From assembly GCF_949152225.1 (NCBI RefSeq), contig NZ_CASCJC010000001.1:558001-622000 (forward strand): 64,000 nucleotides of DNA. Reading direction: 5' to 3'. Position 1 is the first letter of the stretch, and each line of letters begins with the position of its first letter. A program made the position numbers and the translations under genes. Source of the stretch: Ligilactobacillus sp900765635 (lineage in GTDB: Bacteria > Bacillota > Bacilli > Lactobacillales > Lactobacillaceae). Shown in pieces: positions 25,708 through 33,840 of this stretch. The notes beneath the pieces are model-generated. The model was given only the letters and a program-made list of their open reading frames with translations. It was not told the DNA's origin and made no database searches.

Positions 25708-27609
25708 ATGCGAAAGAAAATCTTAGTAAGATTGACACTTATTATGGGACTTTTGATAATTTGCTTACAAGTATTTTTTAGTACTTATTTACGCAATACG
25801 GAGTTTCATGCAGAAATTAAAAATCTAGAAGTGACAGTTAAGCAGTCAATTCAAAATTATCAGATGCTTGAAAAATATCAAAAACAAGCACGCAATTTAT
25901 TTGCAAAAGATTATTTTAAACGGGTACAGATAGCCCAAATAATTACAAATGAAAAGAATTTAGCCCAATTAAATACCAATCAATGGCAAGAAACTTTAAA
26001 TTTTTTAGGAATACAGATAATTAATATCTTAAATGAGCATGCAGTTGTTGTACAAAGTAGTCAACCGCAAAATATTGGGTTGAAATTGTTACAAATAGGT
26101 GAACTTAGGCAATTAATGAATAATGCAGCTAAAAAATATATACTAGATTTGAATGGTAAAGATCCTGTAACGAAACAAAAGACTATTTATTTAGTGTGCA
26201 AATTGAGTGCTACAACTAGCATGCAGCTGCAAATCCCTTATAGTGAATGGCAAAGCTATCAACGTCAAGCAACTTTAAAACAGTTGACCAAAGCAATTCC
26301 CACACAGGCTAGCCGTACATTGTTTGTGTTAAATGAAAACAATAAGCTGTTAGCACTTTCTTGGAATAATACACAAAAAGTAAATATTGACAATCGATTA
26401 AAACAGGTCAAAAAGGCAACCAAAAATCCGATTATTGTTGAATTTAATCAAAAAAAGGTGTTGATGGTAGCAAAAAAATATGCCGATAAGTATTTTGTAT
26501 ATACATCACAGCTAAATAAAATCGAGCAAAAAATCTTGGGACAATTAGGCAATGTCATTTTTTTCATGCTAATTTTGTTATTGGTTGCATTATTAGTGGT
26601 TTACTTTATGATGGATCGGTTGGTTTTAAAAGATATTGAATCTTTAAATTTCTTGACGAAACGTTTTTGTCAAGGTTACAACGTGAAATTTTCTAACTAT
26701 CATACACCTGAATTAAATGGCCTGGCTCAAAATTTGAGCAAGTTAATTAATGTAATTGGAACTAAAAATGAACATTTATCTAGTGTAGTTTCGCTTTTAG
26801 GTGATAACTTTGGTGCGTATGAGTATTATCGCGAACTTAATCAACTATATTATTCTAAAAATTTACCTAACTTGCTAGGTATAAGCGAAGAAGAATGTGT
26901 TGTGAAACTTAAAGAACAATTGAAAAAAGAGGGACAACGCTTAAATGAATTACCAGATGAAAATGCAAAAATCGAAAATAGCAGCATTTTTAAAACTGTT
27001 GATGGTAAAACTTTGTTAGGACATCATACTTATTCAAAACAGATATCGTATACTTTTTTTGAAGATGTTACTGAAGAGCAAAATATTAAAGAAAATTTAA
27101 AAGCAACCTTACAAAAGGCACAAAATGAAAATTATTTGGATTCGTTGACTAAATTATATAACCGTAAGATGCTAATCAAAAAGCTTACTAATATTATTAA
27201 ACAAAAAGATCCTCAAGGAATTATCTTATTTATGGATATGGACAATTTCAAGGAAATTAATGACCAATTTGGACACTTACAAGGCGACATTTTACTAAAA
27301 GAATTTGCCGATATTTTGCGTGCTCAATTTGGGAATGATGCCGTTAAGGTCAGATTAGGTGGCGATGAATTCGTGGTTGTTTTGACGCATGCCATCGAAA
27401 AACAACTATTAGAAAAGAAATTGACTAATTTTTTAAAGGTTGTCAATGAAAAATTATTTGCAAAATATCATAATGTTAATTTAACAGTTAGTATTGGAGC
27501 AGCTTATATCATACCTCAATTCGATGATATAGATAGTTTATACCAAAAAGCCGATGAGGCAATGTATTATGCTAAAAAGCATGGTAAAAATAATTTTTAT
27601 ATAATCTAG
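25708..27609 (+). CDS. Membrane-bound GGDEF diguanylate cyclase
   Basis: Makes c-di-GMP from two GTP. 633 residues. One N-terminal helix (about 9-27), an extracytoplasmic sensor region (about 28-280) without a recognised named domain, a second helix (FFMLILLLVALLVVYFMM, about 285-303), a linker of about 160 residues that looks PAS-like (ends FFEDVTEEQNI), then a GGDEF domain (about 475-633) with DSLTKLYNR, FMDMDNFKEINDQFGH, an intact GGDEF (RLGGDEFVVV) and the closing KADEAMYYAKKHGKN. The RxxD inhibitory site upstream of GGDEF is absent (residues read GNDAVKV), so product inhibition through that site is unlikely. AAGGTGG precedes the ATG, 9 bases after the glycosyltransferase stop. Confidence 0.92.
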   Translation: MRKKILVRLTLIMGLLIICLQVFFSTYLRNTEFHAEIKNLEVTVKQSIQNYQMLEKYQKQARNLFAKDYFKRVQIAQIITNEKNLAQLNTNQWQETLNFLGIQIINILNEHAVVVQSSQPQNIGLKLLQIGELRQLMNNAAKKYILDLNGKDPVTKQKTIYLVCKLSATTSMQLQIPYSEWQSYQRQATLKQLTKAIPTQASRTLFVLNENNKLLALSWNNTQKVNIDNRLKQVKKATKNPIIVEFNQKKVLMVAKKYADKYFVYTSQLNKIEQKILGQLGNVIFFMLILLLVALLVVYFMMDRLVLKDIESLNFLTKRFCQGYNVKFSNYHTPELNGLAQNLSKLINVIGTKNEHLSSVVSLLGDNFGAYEYYRELNQLYYSKNLPNLLGISEEECVVKLKEQLKKEGQRLNELPDENAKIENSSIFKTVDGKTLLGHHTYSKQISYTFFEDVTEEQNIKENLKATLQKAQNENYLDSLTKLYNRKMLIKKLTNIIKQKDPQGIILFMDMDNFKEINDQFGHLQGDILLKEFADILRAQFGNDAVKVRLGGDEFVVVLTHAIEKQLLEKKLTNFLKVVNEKLFAKYHNVNLTVSIGAAYIIPQFDDIDSLYQKADEAMYYAKKHGKNNFYII

Positions 27610-27616
27610 TTTTAAA

Positions 27617-29313
27617 GGGATTGAGAAAAAGGTACCAGTCTGGACATAAGAATAGCTGATTGAATTTCTAAAAATGAAATTTGATCAGCCATTTTTCTAT
27701 TATGTCTATTTTTGGTTCGTTTTTTTAGGGATTTTATCCCTCTTTTTTGGAATAAATGCCATAATTTTGATATGTTAATCGCCAGAAGTAGTAATCCTAA
27801 TTCATTTCGAACTGCTTTTTCACCTCTAACGCGTACTCGGCGCACGCCAAAATTATCCTTCATATCTCCGAAAATTGTTTCAACATCTGTTCATCTTCTT
27901 GGTAGATAGTTGAACCTTTTTCGCTAGAAAGGTTTTCTTTAGCTTTATGTTTTAAATATTCCCAGTTTAAGTTTATTGATTTAGTCCGTTGTTGGCCTTT
28001 TTAAGTTTTCGTTAATTGTTCTAATTTCTTTGTTGCTTGAAATTTATTAGCTACGTAGACTTTAAAATCTCGTTTAACCCCATATTTATCCACACGAGAA
28101 CTATATCTTTGAAACTTAAATACGACTCCATCAGGGTCTGTATAATAATCATCTTTATCGTGATATGTCCAATTGTTAATATTTTGTGGATCTCTTTGGT
28201 ATTTACGACTTTGTTCTTTTTGATACGTTCCGTAAGGAATCAATGGAATCTTTTCAAACTTGTCAATAACTGCTTGATAATTAATTTCACTGCCATAGCC
28301 TGCATCCGCAACAATGTATTTAAATAAATTCAAATTAGAAAAAGACTTCAAAAAAGGTACCAACGTCCGTGTATCCGTTGGATTAGGGAAGATATCATAG
28401 TGTAAAACAAAACGACCGCTGGTCGCAATTTGTAAATTATAAGCAGGTTTTAATTGACTATTTTGTATGTGGTCTTCTTTTAAGCGCATAAAAGTAGCGT
28501 CAGTATCTGTTTTCGAGAAACTATTGCGATTTTTGAAAATTTCTCTATCACGTTCATACTTCACTTTTCTAGGAAGAAAATCTTCTTTCAATTTACGTTT
28601 GATACTCTTTAATTTACGACGAACACGTTTGTTTTTTGAACCCCCTTTTATAATCTTAGGTTCGGCTTCAATTTCTTTTTCCAACTCAACTAGTTTAATA
28701 TCAGTTTCTTTGATAAGTTCTTTTATTGCATCACTAGAACCTAACATATCCTTTGAAATAGCGATATCAACTTGATGTTGAATTAATTGATCATAAGTAT
28801 TAGCGACTTTTTCATCGAGTGATTTTTCAAATTTAGTTACGGCGTTTTTCTAAGTGAAACTGTAACGATTAGCGTCAGCTTCTAATTTAGTACCATCAAT
28901 AAATAAAGCATCATCGCTATCTAACATATCATTTTGAGATAAAAGTAGGGGAAATAAGACAAAAGCATTTTGAATAATCTTTTTAGCGTGATCACTAGAA
29001 CGAAAATTATTAATAGTTTTATAGCTAACAGGAGTATTACCACTTAACCACATCATAGGAAGGTAATACTGATTTAATTTAGCAATCTTTCTGCCAGAAA
29101 AACAGCTTCATGGTAAGTAAAAAGTGTCATTTTTAGTAGCATAGCCGGATGAAAAGCAGGCCGACCGGTATGTGAAGTCTCTTCTGAAAGAATATTAAAT
29201 AAAATTGAGTCCACGAAGTGGCTGATTAAAACCGCAATATGGTCAGATGGTAATTTTAATGAATAAGTAGTAATATCTAATTCTAGTTCAGATGTGTTAT
29301 AATTTTTGTACAT
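27617..29313 (-). pseudogene. IS1182-family transposase, copy 1, broken
   Basis: Starts at ATG 29313 (MYKNYNTSEL; AAAGGAG upstream). N-terminal DUF772-type domain (GRPAFHPAMLLKM), then DDE domain with FIDGTKLEA, IVADAGYGSE and PRRTD-like C-terminal motif. Lesions: one A lost from the run at 29098-29102 (frameshift after TYHEAVF); a TGG-to-TAG change at 28850-28852; a frameshift near 27895 where one base of CTACCC is lost. These differ from the lesions of copies 2 and 3. Confidence 0.82.
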
Positions 29314-29441
29314 GGTTAACCTCTCCTTTATTGGTTTTAGGGAACTTAATATTAACAGGAGATTAGCCATAAGAAAAGGCCTACGCCAAATTTTTTGACG
29401 TGAGCCTTTTTTCTATTGAAACTGAGTTTTTTCCCAGCTCC
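27617..29441 (-). mobile_element. IS1182-like insertion sequence, copy 1 (decayed)
   Basis: About 1825 bases, transposase on the minus strand. Ends resemble copy 2: left GGGATTGAGAAAAAGG, right (as read on the plus strand) TTTTTTCCCAGCTCC, diverged from GGGGCTGGGAAAAAA. A GC-rich hairpin with A and T runs (29374-29413) near the right end shields the transposase promoter from outside transcription; a second inverted repeat lies near the left end. No target duplication is evident. Confidence 0.82.
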
Positions 29442-29496
29442 TTTCTCTTTTTTAGAACTGTAACATATTATTTTTATTACAGATTTTGTGAAAATT

Positions 29497-30150
29497 TTAA
29501 ATGCTAAGCAAAGCAAGTGTGGCTAAAAGATTAATCAATAGATGAATCGTCCAATTAACGGTTAAGTTATTATGTCTACGATAACTGTAAGCCAATAACC
29601 AACCTATACCCATGTAGAGTAAAAAGCCGATTACAGAATTGTTAAGATGGACTAAACCAAAAAGAAAGCCACTAAAAAACAATGCCCAACCGTAGTTTTT
29701 GGGAGAAAATGAATTAATTAAAATTCCCCGAAATAGTAATTCTTCACACAATGGTGCAAACAAAACAGTCATACATGCCATCATCGCTTTGAGTGCAGGA
29801 CTATAAGAAAAAAGTTGGCTAATTACTTGATTGTTTTGGGTTTCTGTATTATTTGAAAGCAAAGAGTATATGATATTTAAACCATAAATAGCGACAAAAA
29901 CTAATAAAACGGTTTTAATTTGACCTTTAGTTAAGGGTTTAAAGATTTTTTTAGTTAATGGTTTTAATGTCTTGATTAAAAAAAAGATTGCTACAAGATA
30001 CAAAAATATAAACAACAACCAAGCTGCCCAGATAGGAGCTTTATTTTTGATTACAAAAACGATGGCTAGTTGCGGTGTAGAGATTAGAGTCAATAGTAAA
30101 ACGAAACGTAAAATATACCAAAATTTTATCATTATACGTGAGCGAGACAT
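29497..30150 (-). CDS. CPBP family intramembrane metalloprotease
   Basis: A second CPBP/Abi protein, 217 residues with about six to seven helices. Motif 1 is CEELLFRGILI (EE-x3-R), motif 2 FLFGLVHLNN (F-x3-H), motif 3 NWTIHLLIN. Distinct from the CPBP gene before groES. AAGGATGG before the ATG. Isolated, on the minus strand between IS copy 1 and glpF; no bacteriocin genes are visible beside it, so an immunity role is not supported by context. Confidence 0.83.
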   Translation of the reverse strand: MSRSRIMIKFWYILRFVLLLTLISTPQLAIVFVIKNKAPIWAAWLLFIFLYLVAIFFLIKTLKPLTKKIFKPLTKGQIKTVLLVFVAIYGLNIIYSLLSNNTETQNNQVISQLFSYSPALKAMMACMTVLFAPLCEELLFRGILINSFSPKNYGWALFFSGFLFGLVHLNNSVIGFLLYMGIGWLLAYSYRRHNNLTVNWTIHLLINLLATLALLSI

Positions 30151-30229
30151 GAAGTACCATCCTTAAAAATATTGATTAAAATGTTGTAGATTCATTATAA
30201 CATTTAATCAGATAAGCGTCATCGCAAAA

Positions 30230-30257
30230 AAAAGAAGCTCTCGTTAATGAAAGCTTC
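30230..30257 (-). terminator. glpF terminator
   Basis: On the minus strand GAAGCTTTC and CGAGAGCTTC form a stem (30234-30257) followed by a run of T, 13 bases after the glpF stop. Confidence 0.82.
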
Positions 30258-30269
30258 TTTTCATAAATA

Positions 30270-31007
30270 TTATAAACCAAAGATTGCCTTGTAAAGTAAA
30301 GCAGCAGAAATACCTGCGCAAATTGGGGCTAAAACAGGCACCCAAGCATAATCCCATTGAGAAAAACCTTTGTGTTTTAAAGGTAAGATAGCGTGTAATA
30401 AACGTGGACCAAAGTCACGTGCTGGATTTAAAGCAGGACCTGTTGGACCACCAAAAGAAGTTACCAACACCATTACAAGCAAACCAATACCGATGAAACC
30501 AGCGCCTTGGTTACCATGATCAAAAATTGGTGAATGTGTGATTGCTAAAGCGCCAAAAATTAACACAAAAGTACCGAAGTATTCGTTGATGAAAGCATAT
30601 AAGTGGCTCTTTGTAGCACAGATAGTTGAGAATGTACCTAAGATACTTTCAGGATCTTCTGTTAAATCGTAATGTGGTTTAAAGCAAGCAACAATAACAG
30701 CTTGACCAACGATAGCACCGAGTAATTGCATTGAGATATAAGGTAAAACTTGTGACCAAGGGAAATCTCCAGCAAAAGCCAAACCTAGGGTCATAGCAGG
30801 GTTGATTTGACAACCAGATACACTACCAAACATCAAAGCCGGTACCATAACAGCAAAACCGTATCCAACAGCAATGATAATCCAACCGTTGCGATATCCC
30901 TTTGTCCCTTTTAATTCAACGTTGGCAACAGAACCGTTACCTAAAATAACCATAATAGCCGTACCGAAAAATTCGGCAGCAAGTTTCGTCATGAATGGAA
31001 AGTCCAT
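30270..31007 (-). CDS. glpF: Glycerol facilitator / aquaporin family channel
   Basis: MIP-family channel, 245 residues with six helices. Both half-helix motifs are present: NPAMTLGLA and NPARDFGPRL. The Asp after the second NPAR is the signature of glycerol-type aquaglyceroporins. Lactobacilli carry several paralogs, some passing lactic acid, so the exact solute is uncertain. No glpK or glpO adjacent. AGGAGG precedes the ATG; promoter and terminator are both clear. Confidence 0.88.
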   Translation of the reverse strand: MDFPFMTKLAAEFFGTAIMVILGNGSVANVELKGTKGYRNGWIIIAVGYGFAVMVPALMFGSVSGCQINPAMTLGLAFAGDFPWSQVLPYISMQLLGAIVGQAVIVACFKPHYDLTEDPESILGTFSTICATKSHLYAFINEYFGTFVLIFGALAITHSPIFDHGNQGAGFIGIGLLVMVLVTSFGGPTGPALNPARDFGPRLLHAILPLKHKGFSQWDYAWVPVLAPICAGISAALLYKAIFGL

Positions 31008-31081
31008 GATGTCCTCCTAAAAATAAATGATTTAATGAAATTCTGAACAAGTGCTTACACACTTACTTCAACACTTTTCCT

Positions 31082-31110
31082 ATAATACATTTTTGCATGG
31101 AAACAGTCAA
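31082..31110 (-). promoter_or_regulatory. glpF promoter
   Basis: On the minus strand TTGACT (31105-31110), 17 bases, TATTAT (31082-31087). An inverted repeat (AAGTGTTG ... AAGCACTT) lies at 31051-31077 in the early transcript and could be an operator. Confidence 0.75.
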
Positions 31111-31200
31111 TAATAACTGAAAATAAAACGTGAAAAAAACACGAAATATGAAAAGAAGTAGGATTTTTTTAGAAGAAAGGATTAAATTAAATTTTTATTA

Positions 31201-31230
31201 TTGTAATTTTATAATGCTCCACGCTACAAT
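31201..31230 (+). promoter_or_regulatory. darB promoter
   Basis: TTGTAA (31201-31206), an 18-base spacer, TACAAT (31225-31230). The leader to the ATG at 31379 is about 140 bases, unusually long for this genome. Confidence 0.6.
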
Positions 31231-31231
31231 A

Positions 31232-31378
31232 TAGGTATAGTAATTTGATTACTGTACCTAAAAGATTGCGTGAGTTACAACGTTGTTTTTTGGCAAATAG
31301 TTGATAAGGAGGCAGTTTGTTGTTTTAAAAGGTAACATTTACTTGATTAGAGTAAATTTTAGCAACAAACTAGTGTAG
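31232..31378 (+). promoter_or_regulatory. Structured darB 5' leader
   Basis: Starts with a 13-base-pair hairpin at the predicted transcript 5' end (31232-31244 against 31248-31260, one wobble, 3-base loop). Then AAGGAGG (31306-31312), followed immediately by a nested hairpin: outer stem AGTTTGTTG (31314-31322) with CAACAAACT (31363-31371), inner stem ATTTACT/AGTAAAT (31337-31357). The ATG at 31379 has no Shine-Dalgarno of its own; folding the hairpin brings AAGGAGG within about 9 bases of it. A TTG just after the SD opens only a 3-codon frame. Not a recognised riboswitch class. Confidence 0.6.
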
Positions 31379-31846
31379 ATGATATCAAAAGTAGCTGAGG
31401 AAATGATTGGTGAGCGTCAAGAAAAGTTTTTAATCCCAGCAGAGATTGTCGCCAATGTACAAGAATCCAATCGTTTAGATCATGCCTTTTTAGTTTTAAC
31501 CAAGGCACGCTATGCTAAAATTCCAGTATTAGATAGTGAACAAAAGTTTAAAGGATTATTATCATTAGCAATGATTACTGACACGATGCTTGGTTTAAAT
31601 GGAATTGATCCAAGCAATTTACATCAATTGACAGTAGCTGATGTGATGCAAACAGACGTGCCAAAAATTCAATTACCATATGATATTGAAGATATCTTAC
31701 ATCTATCTGTTAATAATCCTTTTTTGGTAGTAACGACGCAAGAAGGAGTTTTTACAGGCATCGTAACGCGCCGTGAAATTTTAAAAGGAGTTAATCATAT
31801 GGTTCATGAACTCGATAAGCGTTACGAGATAACCTTAAAAAATTAG
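31379..31846 (+). CDS. darB: c-di-AMP-binding CBS protein (DarB/CbpB, YkuL-like)
   Basis: 155 residues with two CBS motifs, matching the Bacillus YkuL/DarB family that binds c-di-AMP and, when apo, activates the stringent enzyme Rel and pyruvate carboxylase. The start MIS- matches the family N-terminus, so ATG 31379 is well supported even though no ribosome site lies directly before it. Recognisable segments: ALLVLTK-like AFLVLTKARYAKIPVLD, and FTGIVTRREILK. Followed 11 bases later by dapH with AGGAGG, so they are probably co-transcribed. Confidence 0.85.
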   Translation: MISKVAEEMIGERQEKFLIPAEIVANVQESNRLDHAFLVLTKARYAKIPVLDSEQKFKGLLSLAMITDTMLGLNGIDPSNLHQLTVADVMQTDVPKIQLPYDIEDILHLSVNNPFLVVTTQEGVFTGIVTRREILKGVNHMVHELDKRYEITLKN

Positions 31847-31857
31847 GAGGATATAAA

Positions 31858-32565
31858 ATGGCAAAATTAGATGCACATGAAATTATTAAAACAATTGCAC
31901 AGGCAAAGAAAACTACCCCAGTTAAGGTTTATGTTAAAGGTGATTTAAGCCAAGTAGTTGCACCAGATATAATTGAAAGTTATCTTGAAAATAAGACGGG
32001 TGTTTTATTTGGAGACTGGCAAGAGGTCGAAGCTTTTATAAAGGCTACACCACAAATTACGCACTATCATGTAGAAAATGACGGGCGCAACACAGGCGTT
32101 CCAATGATTGATAAAAAGAAATTTAATGCACGTATCGAGCCAGGAGCAATCATTCGTGACCAAGTTGAAATCGGTGATAATGCTGTGATTATGATGGGAG
32201 CAGTTATCAATATTGGAGCTGAAATTGGCTCTGGTACAATGATAGATATGGGAGCAATTTTAGGCGGTCGAGCTTTAGTGGGCAAAAACTGCCACATTGG
32301 AGCTGGTACAGTGTTAGCGGGGGTGGTTGAACCACCATCAGCTCAACCTGTTATTATTGAAGATGATGTGTTGATTGGAGCAAATGCCGTAGTTTTAGAA
32401 GGTGTAAGAGTCGGCAAAGGGGCTGTAGTTGGCGCAGGTTCAATCGTAACCAAAGATGTTGAACCATATACAGTGGTTGCAGGAAATCCAGCACGCAAGA
32501 TTAAAGATGCTAATCAAGTCGATGATCAAAAAAAAGAAATTGTCGAAGATTTGCGTAAACTCTAA
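31858..32565 (+). CDS. dapH: 2,3,4,5-tetrahydropyridine-2,6-dicarboxylate N-acetyltransferase
   Basis: Acetyl branch of diaminopimelate/lysine synthesis. 235 residues. N-terminal alpha/beta domain, then a left-handed parallel beta-helix of hexapeptide repeats (IGDNAVIMMGAVINIGAEIG, then HIGAGTVLAGV) and the family's VEPPSA loop. The gene is also called dapD in LAB annotations. Followed by a terminator-like hairpin and then dapL. Other lysine genes (dapA, dapB, lysA) are not in the window. Confidence 0.93.
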   Translation: MAKLDAHEIIKTIAQAKKTTPVKVYVKGDLSQVVAPDIIESYLENKTGVLFGDWQEVEAFIKATPQITHYHVENDGRNTGVPMIDKKKFNARIEPGAIIRDQVEIGDNAVIMMGAVINIGAEIGSGTMIDMGAILGGRALVGKNCHIGAGTVLAGVVEPPSAQPVIIEDDVLIGANAVVLEGVRVGKGAVVGAGSIVTKDVEPYTVVAGNPARKIKDANQVDDQKKEIVEDLRKL

Positions 32566-32574
32566 TAAGTAGTG

Positions 32575-32610
32575 AAATTCCGTTTAACCTTGAGTTAGGC
32601 GGAATTTTTG
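32575..32610 (+). terminator. Hairpin between dapH and dapL
   Basis: A continuous 14-base-pair stem (32575-32588 with 32594-32607, two wobbles) and a T run. It should end or attenuate transcription between two genes of the same pathway; dapL also has its own ribosome site. Confidence 0.75.
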
Positions 32611-32644
32611 GTACGATAAACGAAAATGCAGTGTAGGGGGCTTT

Positions 32645-33790
32645 ATGATGTTTAGTGAAGAACAATTAATTGAGATTAGACGAAGTTTACATCAAATTCC
32701 AGAAATCGGTATGGAAGAGTTTGAAACCTCAAAAAAATTAAAAGAAATTATTGCGCAACTACCACAGAAATATTTAGAAATAAAGACATGGCAAACAGCT
32801 ATTATGGTAAAGGTTACGGGGAAAGATACGACTAAAACGTTGGGATATCGGACTGATATTGACGGTTTGCCAGTTAGTGAAGCTACTAATTTACCTTATG
32901 CTTCAAAACATTTAGGTAAGATGCATGCATGTGGCCATGATTTGCACATGACAATTGCTTTAGGAATATTGAGTTATTTTGCAAATCATCAACCGCAATA
33001 CAATTTAATTTTCATTTTTCAACCTGCAGAAGAAAATGAAAGTGGCGGTAAACAAATGTATGAAAACAATGCTTTAGGTGATTGGAAAATAGATGAAATT
33101 TATGCACTTCATGATAATCCACAACTTCCTGTTGGTACAATTGGATGTTGTCAAGGAACGCTTTTTGCAGGAACCTGTGAGATACACATACGGTTTATTG
33201 GAAAGAGTGGGCATGCTGCTTATCCACATTTGGCAAACGACATGGTGGTTTGTGGTGCGCAATTTGTTACTCAGACTCAAACAGTTGTCAGTCGCAATAT
33301 CGATCCTATCCAAGCAGGGGTGATAACTTTGGGACATTTTAATGCTGGAACAACAGGAAATGTAATTGCAGGAGAATGTCGTATCGATGGGACGATTAGA
33401 GCTTTAACACAAGAAAATAATTTATTGTTGCAAAAACGGGTGCGTGAGATTGCACAAGGGATAGCCCAAAGTTTTGCATGTGAAGTTAAAATTGATTTAC
33501 ATCAAGGTGGATATTTACCAGTTGAAAATAATCCGCAAACAACAGCATGTTTTATTGAGTACATGCAACAAAATCCAGATGTTAATTTTGTTCAAACATC
33601 ACCTGCAATGACGGGAGAAGATTTTGGTTTTTGGCTATCTAAGATTCCAGGAACAATGTTTTGGTTAGGTGTTGATTGTCCGTATGCATTACATTCTGAA
33701 CATTTTAATCCCAATGAAGCAGCTATTATGCAAGGTGTTACAAGTATTATTGGTTATTTCAAACACAGACAACAGCTTTTGAAGGCTTAA
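32645..33790 (+). CDS. dapL: N-acetyldiaminopimelate deacetylase
   Basis: M20D metallopeptidase that removes the acetyl group from N-acetyl-L,L-diaminopimelate. 381 residues (ATG 32645 or 32648; AGGGGG upstream). Metal ligands lie in HACGHDLHM and QPAEENESGG, with HDNPQLPVG and the C-terminal MTGEDFGFW (Glu-Asp) and ALHSEHFNP. Pairs functionally with dapH just upstream. Amidohydrolase relatives (hippurate hydrolase) have similar motifs, but the dapH neighbour supports this assignment. Confidence 0.9.
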   Translation: MMFSEEQLIEIRRSLHQIPEIGMEEFETSKKLKEIIAQLPQKYLEIKTWQTAIMVKVTGKDTTKTLGYRTDIDGLPVSEATNLPYASKHLGKMHACGHDLHMTIALGILSYFANHQPQYNLIFIFQPAEENESGGKQMYENNALGDWKIDEIYALHDNPQLPVGTIGCCQGTLFAGTCEIHIRFIGKSGHAAYPHLANDMVVCGAQFVTQTQTVVSRNIDPIQAGVITLGHFNAGTTGNVIAGECRIDGTIRALTQENNLLLQKRVREIAQGIAQSFACEVKIDLHQGGYLPVENNPQTTACFIEYMQQNPDVNFVQTSPAMTGEDFGFWLSKIPGTMFWLGVDCPYALHSEHFNPNEAAIMQGVTSIIGYFKHRQQLLKA

Positions 33791-33792
33791 TA

Positions 33793-33834
33793 AAAAGGCA
33801 CTTACAGATTTAAATAAATTTGTGAGTGCCTTTT
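33793..33834. terminator. Bidirectional terminator between dapL and mscS
   Basis: AAAAGGCACTTACAGATTT pairs with AAATTTGTGAGTGCCTTTT, with A and T runs at each end; serves both convergent genes. Confidence 0.88.
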
Positions 33835-33840
33835 AGTTTA

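Noticed and set aside
28037..28775. Plus-strand frames inside IS copies (also 36382-36925 and 54729-55272)
   Set aside because: They are antisense to the transposase and repeat only because the IS repeats; not passenger genes.
31232..31378. c-di-AMP (ydaO-type) riboswitch before darB
   Set aside because: The conserved ydaO core sequences were not recognised; the leader is reported as an unclassified structure instead.
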